This document shows, piece after piece, positions 45,895 to 48,189 of a stretch of 64,000 nt of DNA. Within the stretch, counting starts at the first letter, position 1; each line of letters opens with the position of its first letter. The DNA is taken from contig CAJHNH020002668.1 in assembly GCA_905116865.2 (NCBI GenBank), positions 987,882-1,051,881 on the forward strand, given 5' to 3'. A model generated the notes under the pieces. That model was not told where the DNA came from and searched no databases. It saw only the letters and a program-made list of their open reading frames with translations. Made by a program: the position numbers and the translations under genes. The DNA comes from Candidula unifasciata (taxonomy: Eukaryota; Mollusca; Gastropoda; Stylommatophora; Geomitridae).

Positions 45895-46067
45895 GACAGA
45901 GAGAGAGACACATAAACTTACAGAGGCAACGACTGGGAGGGTTTGCCATCTGGACCATGTATAGAGTATCTACTGCTCTCGGTGGCCGAGCCCGTGTCGT
46001 CATGCTCTGCCTCGTGGCTGTTGATGAGGTCAAGTCTCTCTTGGGAACTTACAATGTATGAGATATC
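19349..46067 (-). CDS. Gene 2: OATP/SLCO-family transporter (13 coding exons seen)
   Basis: Thirteen exons on the minus strand total 2058 bp, 685 codons plus stop, matching the usual 650-750 residues of OATPs. All junctions are GT-AG and phase-consistent (2,1,1,1,1,1,1,1,2,0,2,1). In order: polar cytosolic N-terminus, CGLGGCKPQW, TM1 with TSIERHLGIS, TM2-3, glycosylation-prone loop and TM4-5, the family signature DQRWVGAWWLGF, a basic central loop, TM7-9, the Kazal-like loop, TM10-12 and the stop at 19349. Function is inferred as sodium-independent uptake of bulky organic anions at the plasma membrane. No in-frame ATG exists in the first exon listed (45922-46067), which starts in phase 0, so at least one 5' exon is missing; a candidate is at 50934-50939. 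No inactivating lesion was seen. Family sure, subfamily unknown. Confidence 0.93.
19914..19989. repeat. (ATT)n microsatellite
   Basis: About 75 bp of perfect ATT triplets in the last intron of gene 2. Confidence 0.97.
20105..20290 (+). repeat. Interspersed repeat D, 5'-half copy
   Basis: Contains AAGTATGTCGTAAAAGACGA, GTGCATCTGCCCGAGAGGCA and CCAACAGTCTGCAAACAGAT. Confidence 0.7.
20540..20745 (+). mobile_element. LINE 3' fragment preceding a (GAA)n tract
   Basis: Contains GGCCGTAGACCAAGTGGCAG and AGAAGACGACGGAGAGAC, a GRRPSGRPRRRR-type C-terminal LINE block, and ends in AGCAATAGAAGAAGAAG. Confidence 0.55.
20745..20842. repeat. (GAA)n microsatellite
   Basis: About 95 bp of GAA triplets with AAA interruptions, following a LINE 3' end. 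Confidence 0.95.
20863..20974. promoter_or_regulatory. Four 28-bp repeats each with a CRE (TGACGTCA)
   Basis: The unit GCTGCTTCATATGACGTCAC plus ...AAACCAAA is repeated four times with exact 28-bp spacing. The palindromic cAMP response element TGACGTCA occurs at 20874-20881, 20902-20909, 20930-20937 and 20958-20965. It lies in the last intron of gene 2. A full consensus CRE four times in phase could act as a CREB/ATF enhancer; function is inferred only. Confidence 0.7.
21090..21345 (-). mobile_element. SINE family C copy
   Basis: Reverse complement carries GGGTTCGATCCCAGCTGCGG, ACGATCTGGCAATAGAACG and the end GGGTACGCAACTAAC. Same family as 13085-13330. Confidence 0.8.
21352..21545 (+). repeat. 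Interspersed repeat D copy
   Basis: Contains AAAAAGCATGTTGTAAAGGC, CGGAGTGCATCTGCCTGAGG and CACTTTCCGCCAGAG, then passes into a GATGAT-rich stretch. Confidence 0.75.
21546..21655. repeat. (GAT)n-like microsatellite
   Basis: Imperfect GATGATAAT repeats between two repeat D copies in inverted orientation. Confidence 0.85.
21660..21945 (-). repeat. Interspersed repeat D, near full length
   Basis: Minus-strand copy with TCTTCTTCAGCTGTAAACTC at its end, TGCATCTGCTTGAGAGGCAA-type centre and CCCGTGTGGGTTCCAGGGTC start. Forms an inverted pair with 21352-21545. Confidence 0.8.
22015..22079 (-). CDS. Gene 2 exon 13: short OATP exon (SVEQRDQSLSSG)
   Basis: 65 bp, acceptor GTGATTTCCAG, donor ATAG|GTAAGG. 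It reads SVEQRDQSLSSGTCSFCQTL-I. Eleven 40-bp tandem units start 8 bp upstream of the exon and contain the likely branch-point sequence. Confidence 0.93.
22088..22533. repeat. 40-bp minisatellite abutting exon 13 acceptor of gene 2
   Basis: About 11 units with core CATGAGTGCTCATACTTGAA and AATTAGTCAA. In the sense direction each unit carries TTGACTAATTG, the same sequence that precedes the real acceptor (TTGACTAATTGTGATTTCCAG) of exon 22015-22079, so the branch-point region is the amplified part. Units differ at few positions, implying recent spread. Confidence 0.93.
22545..22830 (+). repeat. Interspersed repeat D, near full length
   Basis: Starts ATTCCCCGTGTAGATTTAGA, has a long poly-G, then GGTCGGGGTGTATTTGCCTG, ACAGATAAGCCAGATGTGTA and ACTTTCCGCTAGAGTTAACA. 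Its 5' end directly follows the 40-bp array. Confidence 0.8.
23161..23659. mobile_element. hAT-type MITE, ~500 bp
   Basis: Ends CAGTGTTTCCTAAAGTGGG and TCAAAGACTTTTCGGAAACACTG-type inverse (terminal CAGTGTTTCC). Flanks GTATAAGC and GTACAAAT are a weak 8-bp duplication (5 of 8). No coding capacity seen. Same terminal type as the element at 5006-5239. Confidence 0.65.
23920..24074 (-). CDS. Gene 2 exon 12: end of Cys-rich loop and TM10
   Basis: 155 bp, acceptor TTTTCATTACAG, donor GTCAG|GTAGGC. It reads IFTNCTSVNDGQARPGVCDL, NCPYFIPYLVVYSVSFFLGT and ends GFMLSVR. Counterpart of gene 1 exon C. Confidence 0.94.
24365..24815. repeat. (GAA)n block, ~450 bp
   Basis: GAA triplets with AAA, GAG and GAT interruptions, inside the intron between exons 11 and 12 of gene 2. 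On the gene's sense strand this is (TTC)n, about 300 bp upstream of the exon 12 acceptor. Confidence 0.97.
24880..25385. other. Intron of gene 2, no recognised feature
   Basis: No coding region or known repeat recognised apart from the G-rich run at its right end. Confidence 0.4.
25386..25640 (+). repeat. Interspersed repeat D copy
   Basis: Poly-G run, then CATGTCGTAGAAGGCGACTA, GCCAGAGAGGCGAGGAACCA and GTAAAACGGATGTACAAGC, diverged. Confidence 0.7.
25919..26036 (-). CDS. Gene 2 exon 11: Kazal-like extracellular domain
   Basis: 118 bp, acceptor TTGTATAACAG, donor ACATG|GTAACC. It reads TLSMDACDCSQDVFIVCGDN then QVNYLSPCLAGCRNATTDM. Same length and donor context as gene 1 exon B; 36 of 39 residues identical. 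A 20-bp minisatellite starts about 130 bp into the upstream intron. Confidence 0.95.
26168..26485. repeat. 20-bp minisatellite (GCCACAGAGCCGTGGCGATG)
   Basis: Sixteen units with binary variants (CCG/CTG, GCG/ACG, GAG/GAA). Each unit contains CCACAGAGCCGTGG, able to form a small hairpin. It lies 130 bp upstream (sense) of the Kazal exon acceptor of gene 2. Open frames on it are artefacts of the unit. Confidence 0.97.
26585..26770 (+). repeat. Interspersed repeat H, unexpanded copy
   Basis: Contains CCCCGTGGCGCCCTAGCC, GACAAGGACTTATAACCC, one CTTAACTGCTGCCTG unit and TCGATTTGTTCCCGAGACC. The same blocks flank the 27-bp array at 48190-50870, where the central unit is expanded. Confidence 0.7.
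27000..27285 (-). repeat. tRNA-like SINE, minus strand
   Basis: The reverse complement has CAAGCCGTTTGCCTCACGC and a B-box-like GGTTCGTTTC spaced as in a tRNA head, followed by a body ending near 27020. Single copy in the window. Confidence 0.4.
27450..27670 (-). repeat. Interspersed repeat D copy
   Basis: Reverse complement contains GAGGTGTATGTGCCTGAGAG, GTACATACAACCCAGATCTC and GGACAAACAACCAGGACTTT. Confidence 0.7.
28053..28632. repeat. (GAA)n block, ~580 bp
   Basis: Longest GAA tract in the window, with AAA/GAG interruptions, in the intron between exons 10 and 11 of gene 2; 62 bp beyond the exon 10 donor. Confidence 0.98.
28694..28883 (-). CDS. Gene 2 exon 10: TM8-9 before the Kazal loop
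   Basis: 190 bp, acceptor CTCACGAGCAG, donor CAACAG|GTCAGA. It reads VLSLFTIVLGTFFGGFITTR, LKLGLRGCAVITLAMAAITV and ends LFGCKNSDIVGADGNR. Paralogue of gene 1 exon A with the same length and phases. Confidence 0.94.
28978..31140 (-). mobile_element. LINE with endonuclease and RT, broken by deletion
   Basis: Minus strand, 5' to 3': an endonuclease/exonuclease/phosphatase domain ending with MGDFNGRVGKRR and GLDSDHRPVVM (31054-30560), a linker (30454-30212), then RT pieces VVFVDQEKAFDRVDRDVLW (about 30060), GVRQGCVLSPLLF and NELLFADDQSILYQ (29909-29640), and a C-terminal region with RMKWFGHLTRM and ARGRPRKRWIDG (29650-28991). It ends in a (TAAG)n tail. Compared with a full RT the finger region is missing between about 30130 and 30080, and there is a frameshift near 29640 and stops. 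It lies in the intron between exons 9 and 10 of gene 2, same orientation. Confidence 0.88.
31140..31745 (+). mobile_element. LINE reverse transcriptase remnant
   Basis: Plus strand: GVRQGCVLSSDLFSLYSEYI, then NNLLYADEIV (the YADD box with E in place of D), and a C-terminal block ESRPRGRSRRLHIDNV. Stops and deletions throughout. Its 3' end runs into the (GAA)n block. Confidence 0.75.
31755..32305. repeat. (GAA)n block, ~550 bp
   Basis: GAA triplets with ACG, GCA and ATA interruptions, starting at a LINE 3' end and stopping 93 bp beyond the donor of exon 9 of gene 2. Confidence 0.98.
32398..32562 (-). CDS. Gene 2 exon 9: DLPKSLGR loop and TM7
   Basis: 165 bp, acceptor TTACGCATAG, donor ATCACAG|GTAATC. 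It reads DLPKSLGRCFRQPIFVLSLI, FACIEGFAFSGSFAFGQKYM, then ETQFNKTSQEISTIT. DxPKS...NPxF before TM7 and KYxExQFxxS after it are family landmarks; N here is replaced by Q in RQPIF. The counterpart in gene 1 would lie off the left edge. Confidence 0.93.
32688..33070. repeat. SINE-B related mosaic
   Basis: A head-like GGGATGGCGCAGTAGCTGG, then GGTCGAGCCGGCCAAAAATG (+ body) followed by the reverse-oriented TTACTTCCCAAGACGTTGCC and GAGCCATGGTCAACTTTGAA of the same family. Two copies in inverted orientation fused together. Confidence 0.55.
33345..33908. repeat. 38-bp minisatellite
   Basis: About 15 units with core TTCACACAATGTTGAATACA and ATAATTCTCCAACGATC, in the middle of the intron between exons 8 and 9 of gene 2. 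Not linked to a splice site. Confidence 0.95.
33960..34325 (+). repeat. Interspersed repeat E
   Basis: Contains GTGTGCATTGTTGCGCACGT, a poly-A run, GCCTAACGCCGCTGCCC, AGTTAAAAATCTACCCAAAT, CATCCTCGCCGGTGCTACAG and GTGTGCCATGATGTTGATCC, in the same order as 43960-44305. Confidence 0.85.
34472..34657 (-). CDS. Gene 2 exon 8: OATP signature DQRWVGAWWLGF
   Basis: 186 bp, acceptor ATCCTCCCCAG, donor AACTG|GTAAGT. It carries DQRWVGAWWLGFSIIG, the superfamily signature D-x-R-W-[IV]-G-A-W-W-x-G-F, then a TM (ACIVCSVPIMFFP) and a basic cytosolic stretch RHMRKLKTRN. This exon alone fixes the family. Confidence 0.97.
34690..35350. repeat. Imperfect (GTA/GTG)n trinucleotide region
   Basis: About 660 bp of GTAGTAGTGGTA-like triplets with many point changes. 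It fills the intron just upstream (sense) of exon 8 of gene 2, ending about 35 bp before its acceptor. Long open frames across it are artefacts. Confidence 0.95.
35449..35560. repeat. 56-bp direct duplication
   Basis: GAGCTAAAAGGCTACTGAAT and GATGTAGCAATG...GGTGTCGCTATGG occur twice in tandem with three differences. An early-stage tandem array in the intron after exon 7 of gene 2. Confidence 0.9.
35667..35753 (-). CDS. Gene 2 exon 7: short TM exon (LLGPPVALFLGSF)
   Basis: 87 bp, acceptor TTTTACTCCAG, donor GAAAG|GTAAGA. It reads ASFTAMLLGPPVALFLGSFS then SSLPVDLK, matching the GPxxGFxLGS...YVD block of OATPs. Both phases are 1. Confidence 0.88.
36384..36674 (-). CDS. Gene 2 exon 6: extracellular loop and TM4-5
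   Basis: 291 bp, acceptor AAATTTCGCAG, donor GCTAG|GTAAGG. A Ser/Thr-rich extracellular loop with several Asn-X-Ser/Thr sites is followed by VSWVFYLLVFCSMIGGAVKS and YRIPLLTYYIESNIVNKNRS. The position corresponds to the GxGxxPxxxLGxxYIDD block of canonical OATPs, but the glycines and the YIDD are not kept (TYYIESN instead). Confidence 0.9.
36712..36960 (-). mobile_element. SINE family C copy
   Basis: Reverse complement: a TCGGCTCCAGCTGCCGGCGA-type head, and the end GCATCGTCCTGTAAAGGTTA. It starts 38 bp upstream (sense) of exon 6 of gene 2. Confidence 0.65.
36965..37565. other. Intron of gene 2, no recognised feature
   Basis: No coding region or repeat recognised. Confidence 0.4.
37570..38110 (-). 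mobile_element. LINE reverse transcriptase C-terminal fragment
   Basis: Minus strand reads KLIICEMRCLKMPVNKTRRD, VGTIPTVKFLDKQRMKWFGH and LMRMKPTTPAARA, the EMRCLK...KWFGHL block of LINE C-termini, then a short tail with GCCTAGCGGCTTAGCAG like the LINE at 18080-18480. Confidence 0.8.
38125..38515. repeat. 30-bp minisatellite
   Basis: About 13 units with core ATTCTAAGTAGTAATCATTC and TTAATTCAAC; alternating GTAGTAA/GTGGTGA variants and two 7-bp slips (CAACATTCAACATT). In the intron between exons 5 and 6 of gene 2. Confidence 0.95.
38520..38810 (+). mobile_element. LINE 3' fragment with (GAT)n tail
   Basis: Reads AILKRQSMFFDHGMKRETFK, NIVTTEKINGRGDRGRPKQT, then INHRDLWRDMSAYTAGQGT and ends GATGATGATGATG. 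Same family as 4700-4915 and 11640-12312. Confidence 0.8.
38949..39128 (-). CDS. Gene 2 exon 5: TM2-TM3
   Basis: 180 bp, acceptor CTGTATGTAG, donor TTCAG|GTAAGG. It reads FILSSNEIGYLVFVILGSHL, GKYTHIPVFLSVSGLLFGLA, then TLAMALGRLETPRVWQDTS. SSNEIG corresponds to the conserved SxxDIG of the family after TM1. The first 21 coding bases and the acceptor are repeated in the adjacent 47-bp array. Confidence 0.92.
39121..39560. repeat. 47-bp minisatellite made from exon 5 acceptor
   Basis: About seven units. In the sense direction each holds TTCTGTATGTAG|GGTTTATA, i.e. the exon 5 acceptor of gene 2, plus TTGAGCAGTAATG, the first coding bases. The unit covers about 26 intron and 21 exon bases. Divergence rises away from the exon. 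A LINE tail interrupts it at 39349-39484. Confidence 0.93.
39349..39484 (-). mobile_element. Short 3' copy of the RT LINE at 48345, inside the 47-bp array
   Basis: The reverse complement matches 49813-49945 almost base for base (GCAGGATGTGGCAGATGATC ... GAGGGACATGCTACTGAATG) and ends in (GAAT)n. It is flanked by AGTTCATTACT on both sides, but that sequence is also part of the repeat unit, so the duplication is ambiguous. Confidence 0.88.
39762..40018 (+). mobile_element. SINE family B, near full length
   Basis: tRNA-like head GTGGTGTAGCGGCAGCACGC with B box GGTTCAGGCC, then CAGGTCGGCACAGCCTTAAA, ACCACCGAGTGCCG and ATAGGTCTAGCCCTATACGC, ending AAGGGTCCTTTACTTTAC. Related copies at 54574, 44571, 46612, 9640 and 62530. 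Confidence 0.8.
40353..40484 (-). CDS. Gene 2 exon 4: TM1 and TSIERHLGIS motif
   Basis: 132 bp, acceptor CTACCCGCAG, donor AAACAG|GTTGGT. It reads LANLNVFVVTYGVAGIWMI, SSFLGSQVTSIERHLGIS, SSKTG. The IERxxxxxSSxxG stretch after TM1 is diagnostic of OATPs. Its acceptor and first ~25 coding bases are the source of the 3-kb minisatellite beginning at the exon edge. Phase 1 on both sides, so skipping keeps frame. Confidence 0.92.
40470..41826. repeat. 40/41-bp minisatellite made from exon 4 acceptor (young block)
   Basis: About 33 near-identical units. In the sense (minus) direction each unit reads CTACCCGCAG|GTCTGCCCAG followed by TCTCAAAGTGTTTATCATTG, which copies the acceptor CTACCCGCAG|GTCTGGCCAA and the first coding bases of exon 40353-40484. 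Two unit types alternate: 41 bp (CTGCGGGTAG) and 40 bp (CTGATATAG). All three sense frames are free of stops, so the exon 4 frame is open back to 41931. Confidence 0.95.
41827..43030. repeat. 40-bp minisatellite, older block of the same origin
   Basis: About 30 units with core ATTGACGAGACCTTAAGTGG and ACAATGATAAGCACGCTTAG. In sense they read CCACTT(A/C)AG|GTCTCGTC, again an acceptor-like junction followed by a VNLxVLVIVH coding shadow of exon 4. More diverged than the exon-proximal block; a few weaker units continue to 43720. Confidence 0.93.
43400..43715. repeat. Outlying diverged units of the exon 4 array
   Basis: Units such as GGCCAGACCTACGAATAGAC and GGCCAGACATGCAAGTAGAC persist past a 370-bp gap of unrelated sequence (43030-43400). 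The oldest recognisable edge of the array. Confidence 0.75.
43960..44305 (+). repeat. Interspersed repeat E, near full length
   Basis: AAGAATTTGTGCGTGGACTT, GTGTGTATTGTTGCACGCGT, poly(A), GCCTAACGGCGCTGCCCGGG, ATCCTCGCCGGTGCAACGAA and GTGTGCCATAATGTTGATCC. Starts 94 bp downstream (sense) of the exon 3 donor of gene 2. Confidence 0.85.
44399..44505 (-). CDS. Gene 2 exon 3: CGLGGCKPQW motif before TM1
   Basis: Acceptor ATCTATTTCAG, donor GTCAAC|GTAAGT, 107 bp (35 full codons). It reads KATAGDNTKQQTEDLKENYE then YGVCGLGGCKPQWSQ. The CGxGxCxPxW element just before TM1 is typical of invertebrate and vertebrate OATPs. The last base C joins GT of the next exon to give Arg. Confidence 0.85.
44571..44760 (-). 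mobile_element. SINE family B copy
   Basis: Contains GGAATATAGGGCTAGACCTA, GATGTGGTCAGCATCGCGCC and CTTTACTTCCCAGGACTACA in reverse orientation to 39762-40018; the tRNA-like head is missing. Confidence 0.75.
44765..45155. other. Intron of gene 2, no recognised feature
   Basis: No gene or repeat recognised apart from a short CTTCCTCCTC pyrimidine run. Confidence 0.4.
45160..45445 (+). repeat. Interspersed repeat D, near full length
   Basis: GATTCCCCATATGGGATCCA, ACCCAAAAGCATGTCGTAAT, GAGTGCATCTGCCTGCGAGG, CCAGCAGTCTGCATACAAAT, GAACTTTCCGCCAGAGTTTA; ends GAAGAAGATAAAGAAG. Confidence 0.85.
45828..45909. repeat. (GA)n microsatellite next to exon 2 donor of gene 2
   Basis: About 80 bp of GA; on the sense strand (CT)n starting 12 bp after the donor GTAAGT of exon 45922-46067. 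Confidence 0.95.
45922..46067 (-). CDS. Gene 2 exon 2: cytosolic N-terminal tail
   Basis: Acceptor CTATAGTTACAG and donor CCTCT|GTAAGT. The sense reads DISYIVSSQERLDLINSHE and continues acidic and Ser-rich to GPDGKPSQSLP. It has no membrane segment, as expected of an OATP N-terminus. The last two bases CT join the first A of the next exon to give Leu, so the phases fit. The (GA)n tract at 45828-45909 starts 12 bp past the donor. Confidence 0.75.
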
Positions 46068-46204
46068 CTGTAACTATAGAACACGTCAGAGTTTATTCAG
46101 CCTTTCTTTTATTCTTGTTTCCCCCCCCCCCCTTTTTTTTTTAATTTTATCAACCCCCAACCCAACCCCGCCTACTTTCTTTGACTGCCTTCTGAAGATT
46201 TAAT

Positions 46205-46440
46205 ACCCGGTTCTCTGAGTGGGTTCCTGGACTCTGTTTTAGGGGAGAGGGAAAAAAATATAGAACAGATCCATTATCGCCTAACAGTCATTCAGTAGGA
46301 GTCGCTAATTAGAGATGTTTCCTTTTCCAAGTCGCATCGTATTTCCTTCAGAGGCTAGGAATCAGACTAAAGTCCAGTAGTTTACGACAACCATAACTTT
46401 CAGCATGAGTTTACAGCCAGTGAACGCCTAGATGAAGAAC
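46205..46440 (+). repeat. Interspersed repeat D, diverged
   Basis: Contains GTCGCTAATTAGAGATGTTT, CTTCAGAGGCTAGGAATCAG and CATAACTTTCAGCATGAGTT. Confidence 0.55.
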
Positions 46441-46611
46441 ACTCAGTGACTCATAGAGCCACCTTTCGGATTCAAATGCAACATGCACAAATGCAAGTGA
46501 TTTGAAAGCGCTTTGCGTCGATTTTGACAACTACGTAAGCGTCAACTGCTCACTGAGCAATAGTAAAGCTACTCAGCGTCAAGTTGTCGAGTAAGTAAGT
46601 AAAAAAAAAAA

Positions 46612-46768
46612 AAGTAAAGATCCCTTTCCACGCCTTTAGGCGTATCAGGCATAAGGCAAGAGCGCCCATATTTTTACAGACCATCAGCACTCGGTGGGTA
46701 ATGTGGTCAGCATTACGCCGGTTGTCTTTACTTTCCCAGGACAGCCCATCCTGGTACCCATTTTAGGA
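46612..46768 (-). mobile_element. SINE family B fragment
   Basis: AAAGATCCCTTTCCACGCCT, CAGCACTCGGTGGGTAATGT and CTTTCCCAGGACAGC in reverse orientation. Confidence 0.7.
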
Positions 46769-46837
46769 ATAACACCATAAACAGCCAACAAGGTTGTTTG
46801 CAAATGTCCTGTAAAGAATATGCAACTAACTTAGGAC

Positions 46838-47395
46838 ACACAAGGAGTCGAGCCATGGCAGTAGGTAGCAAACTTGACCAAGGGTCAAACGTGACAATCC
46901 CCAACTTAGGTCACACAAGGAGTCGGGCCATGGCAGTAGGTAGCAAACTTGACCAAGGGTCAAACGTGACAATCCCCAACTTAGGTCACACAAGGAGTCG
47001 GGCCATGGCAGTAGGTAGCAAACTTGACCAAGGGTCAAAGGTGCTAGTTCCAAACTTAGGACACACAAGAAGTCGAGCCATGGCACTAGGTTGCAAACTT
47101 GACCAAGGGTCAAAGGTGCCAATTCCCAGCTTAGGACACACAAGGAGTCGAGCCATGGCACTAGGTTGCAAACTTGACCAAGGGTCAAAGGTGCCAATTC
47201 CCAACTTAGGACTCACAAGGAGTCGAGCCATGGCACTAGGTTGCAAACTTGACCAAGGGTCAAAGGTGCCAATTCCCAACTTAGGACACACAAGGAGTCG
47301 AGCCATGGCAGTAGGTAGCAAACTTGACCAAGGGTCAAAGGTGAAAATCCCCAACTTAGGACACACAAGGAGTCGGGCCATGGTCAAAGGTGTCA
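46838..47395. repeat. 75-bp minisatellite, ~7.5 units
   Basis: Unit contains AACTTAGGACACACAAGGAG, TCGAGCCATGGCAGTAGGTA and TTGACCAAGGGTCAAAGGTG. 75 bp is 25 codons, so a 210-codon plus frame of 25-residue repeats (NLGHTRSRAMA...KLDQGSK) stays open; no start context, splice or family supports it as a gene. GACCAAGGGTC is a near-palindrome in each unit. Confidence 0.95.
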
Positions 47396-47449
47396 TTTTC
47401 CTACGTCGAGACGATAGTTTTTCTGTTTAAACTGGATCTAGGCTACCAG

Positions 47450-47560
47450 GTCGACCCAATAGATAATGGGTACACGACTTTGACAATGGAAGTAAAGGCG
47501 ACCGGTGTGATATTCACCTCATTATCCATTCAGTGCTGATTGGCATATTAAAATGTTGGA
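47450..47560 (+). repeat. SINE family B fragment
   Basis: ACCAGGTCGACCCAATAGAT, GGAAGTAAAGGCGACCGGTG and CCATTCAGTGCTGATTGG. Confidence 0.6.
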
Positions 47561-47599
47561 CTAAAACCATGCACTAATAAGCCATGAGGCTTGAAAATA

Positions 47600-48010
47600 G
47601 GACTTTCATTTATCTTCACCCTTCTGTGCTTTGCCAACTAGCGCGGGCGATCTTGCCTATCCACAGTTTGTGATCTTCCACAGCTGTATCAGCTGATGGG
47701 CTAACACCCCTCCATGCTATGACACACGTCTGTAAAGAAATCTGTTCACATTATCTTGTTCTTTCTCTTTTGTTTTAAGTGATCTTTCCAATGGTCACAA
47801 CATTTTCCAGATTATTTTTCTCATAACATGACCAAAAATGATGACTGGTTCTTTCTAATGACTTTTATTTGTGATGAGCTGTTTTCGAGCCCTCGCCTTT
47901 TTCAAAACCTCTGGGTTGCACTTTATGGCAGACCAATGAATTCTTCTAAGGATTCTTCAGTCACATGTCCAAACTGGCACTATACAGCATGGGAGAATTC
48001 TTGTTGTCCA
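47600..48010 (-). mobile_element. LINE 3' fragment
   Basis: Reverse complement has CATAGCATGGAGGGGTGTTA, CACAAACTGTGGATAGGCAA and upstream pieces reading like QSRHHFWSCYEKNN-type RT C-terminus. Same family as 11640-12312. Confidence 0.6.
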
Positions 48011-48189
48011 CCCCCCTGTGACATGGATTTATTGCCGGATTAAAAAAAAAAAAAATATAAAATGCAGTTTAGCCAGTCCTGTTTTGTTTGTGTTGTAATT
48101 TATATTATGCATCATCCTGATGTTATCAATGTGTTTAGATATTTGAATTTGTATAGAGGTGGGCGGTAGCTGATCAGTGACATTCGAAA

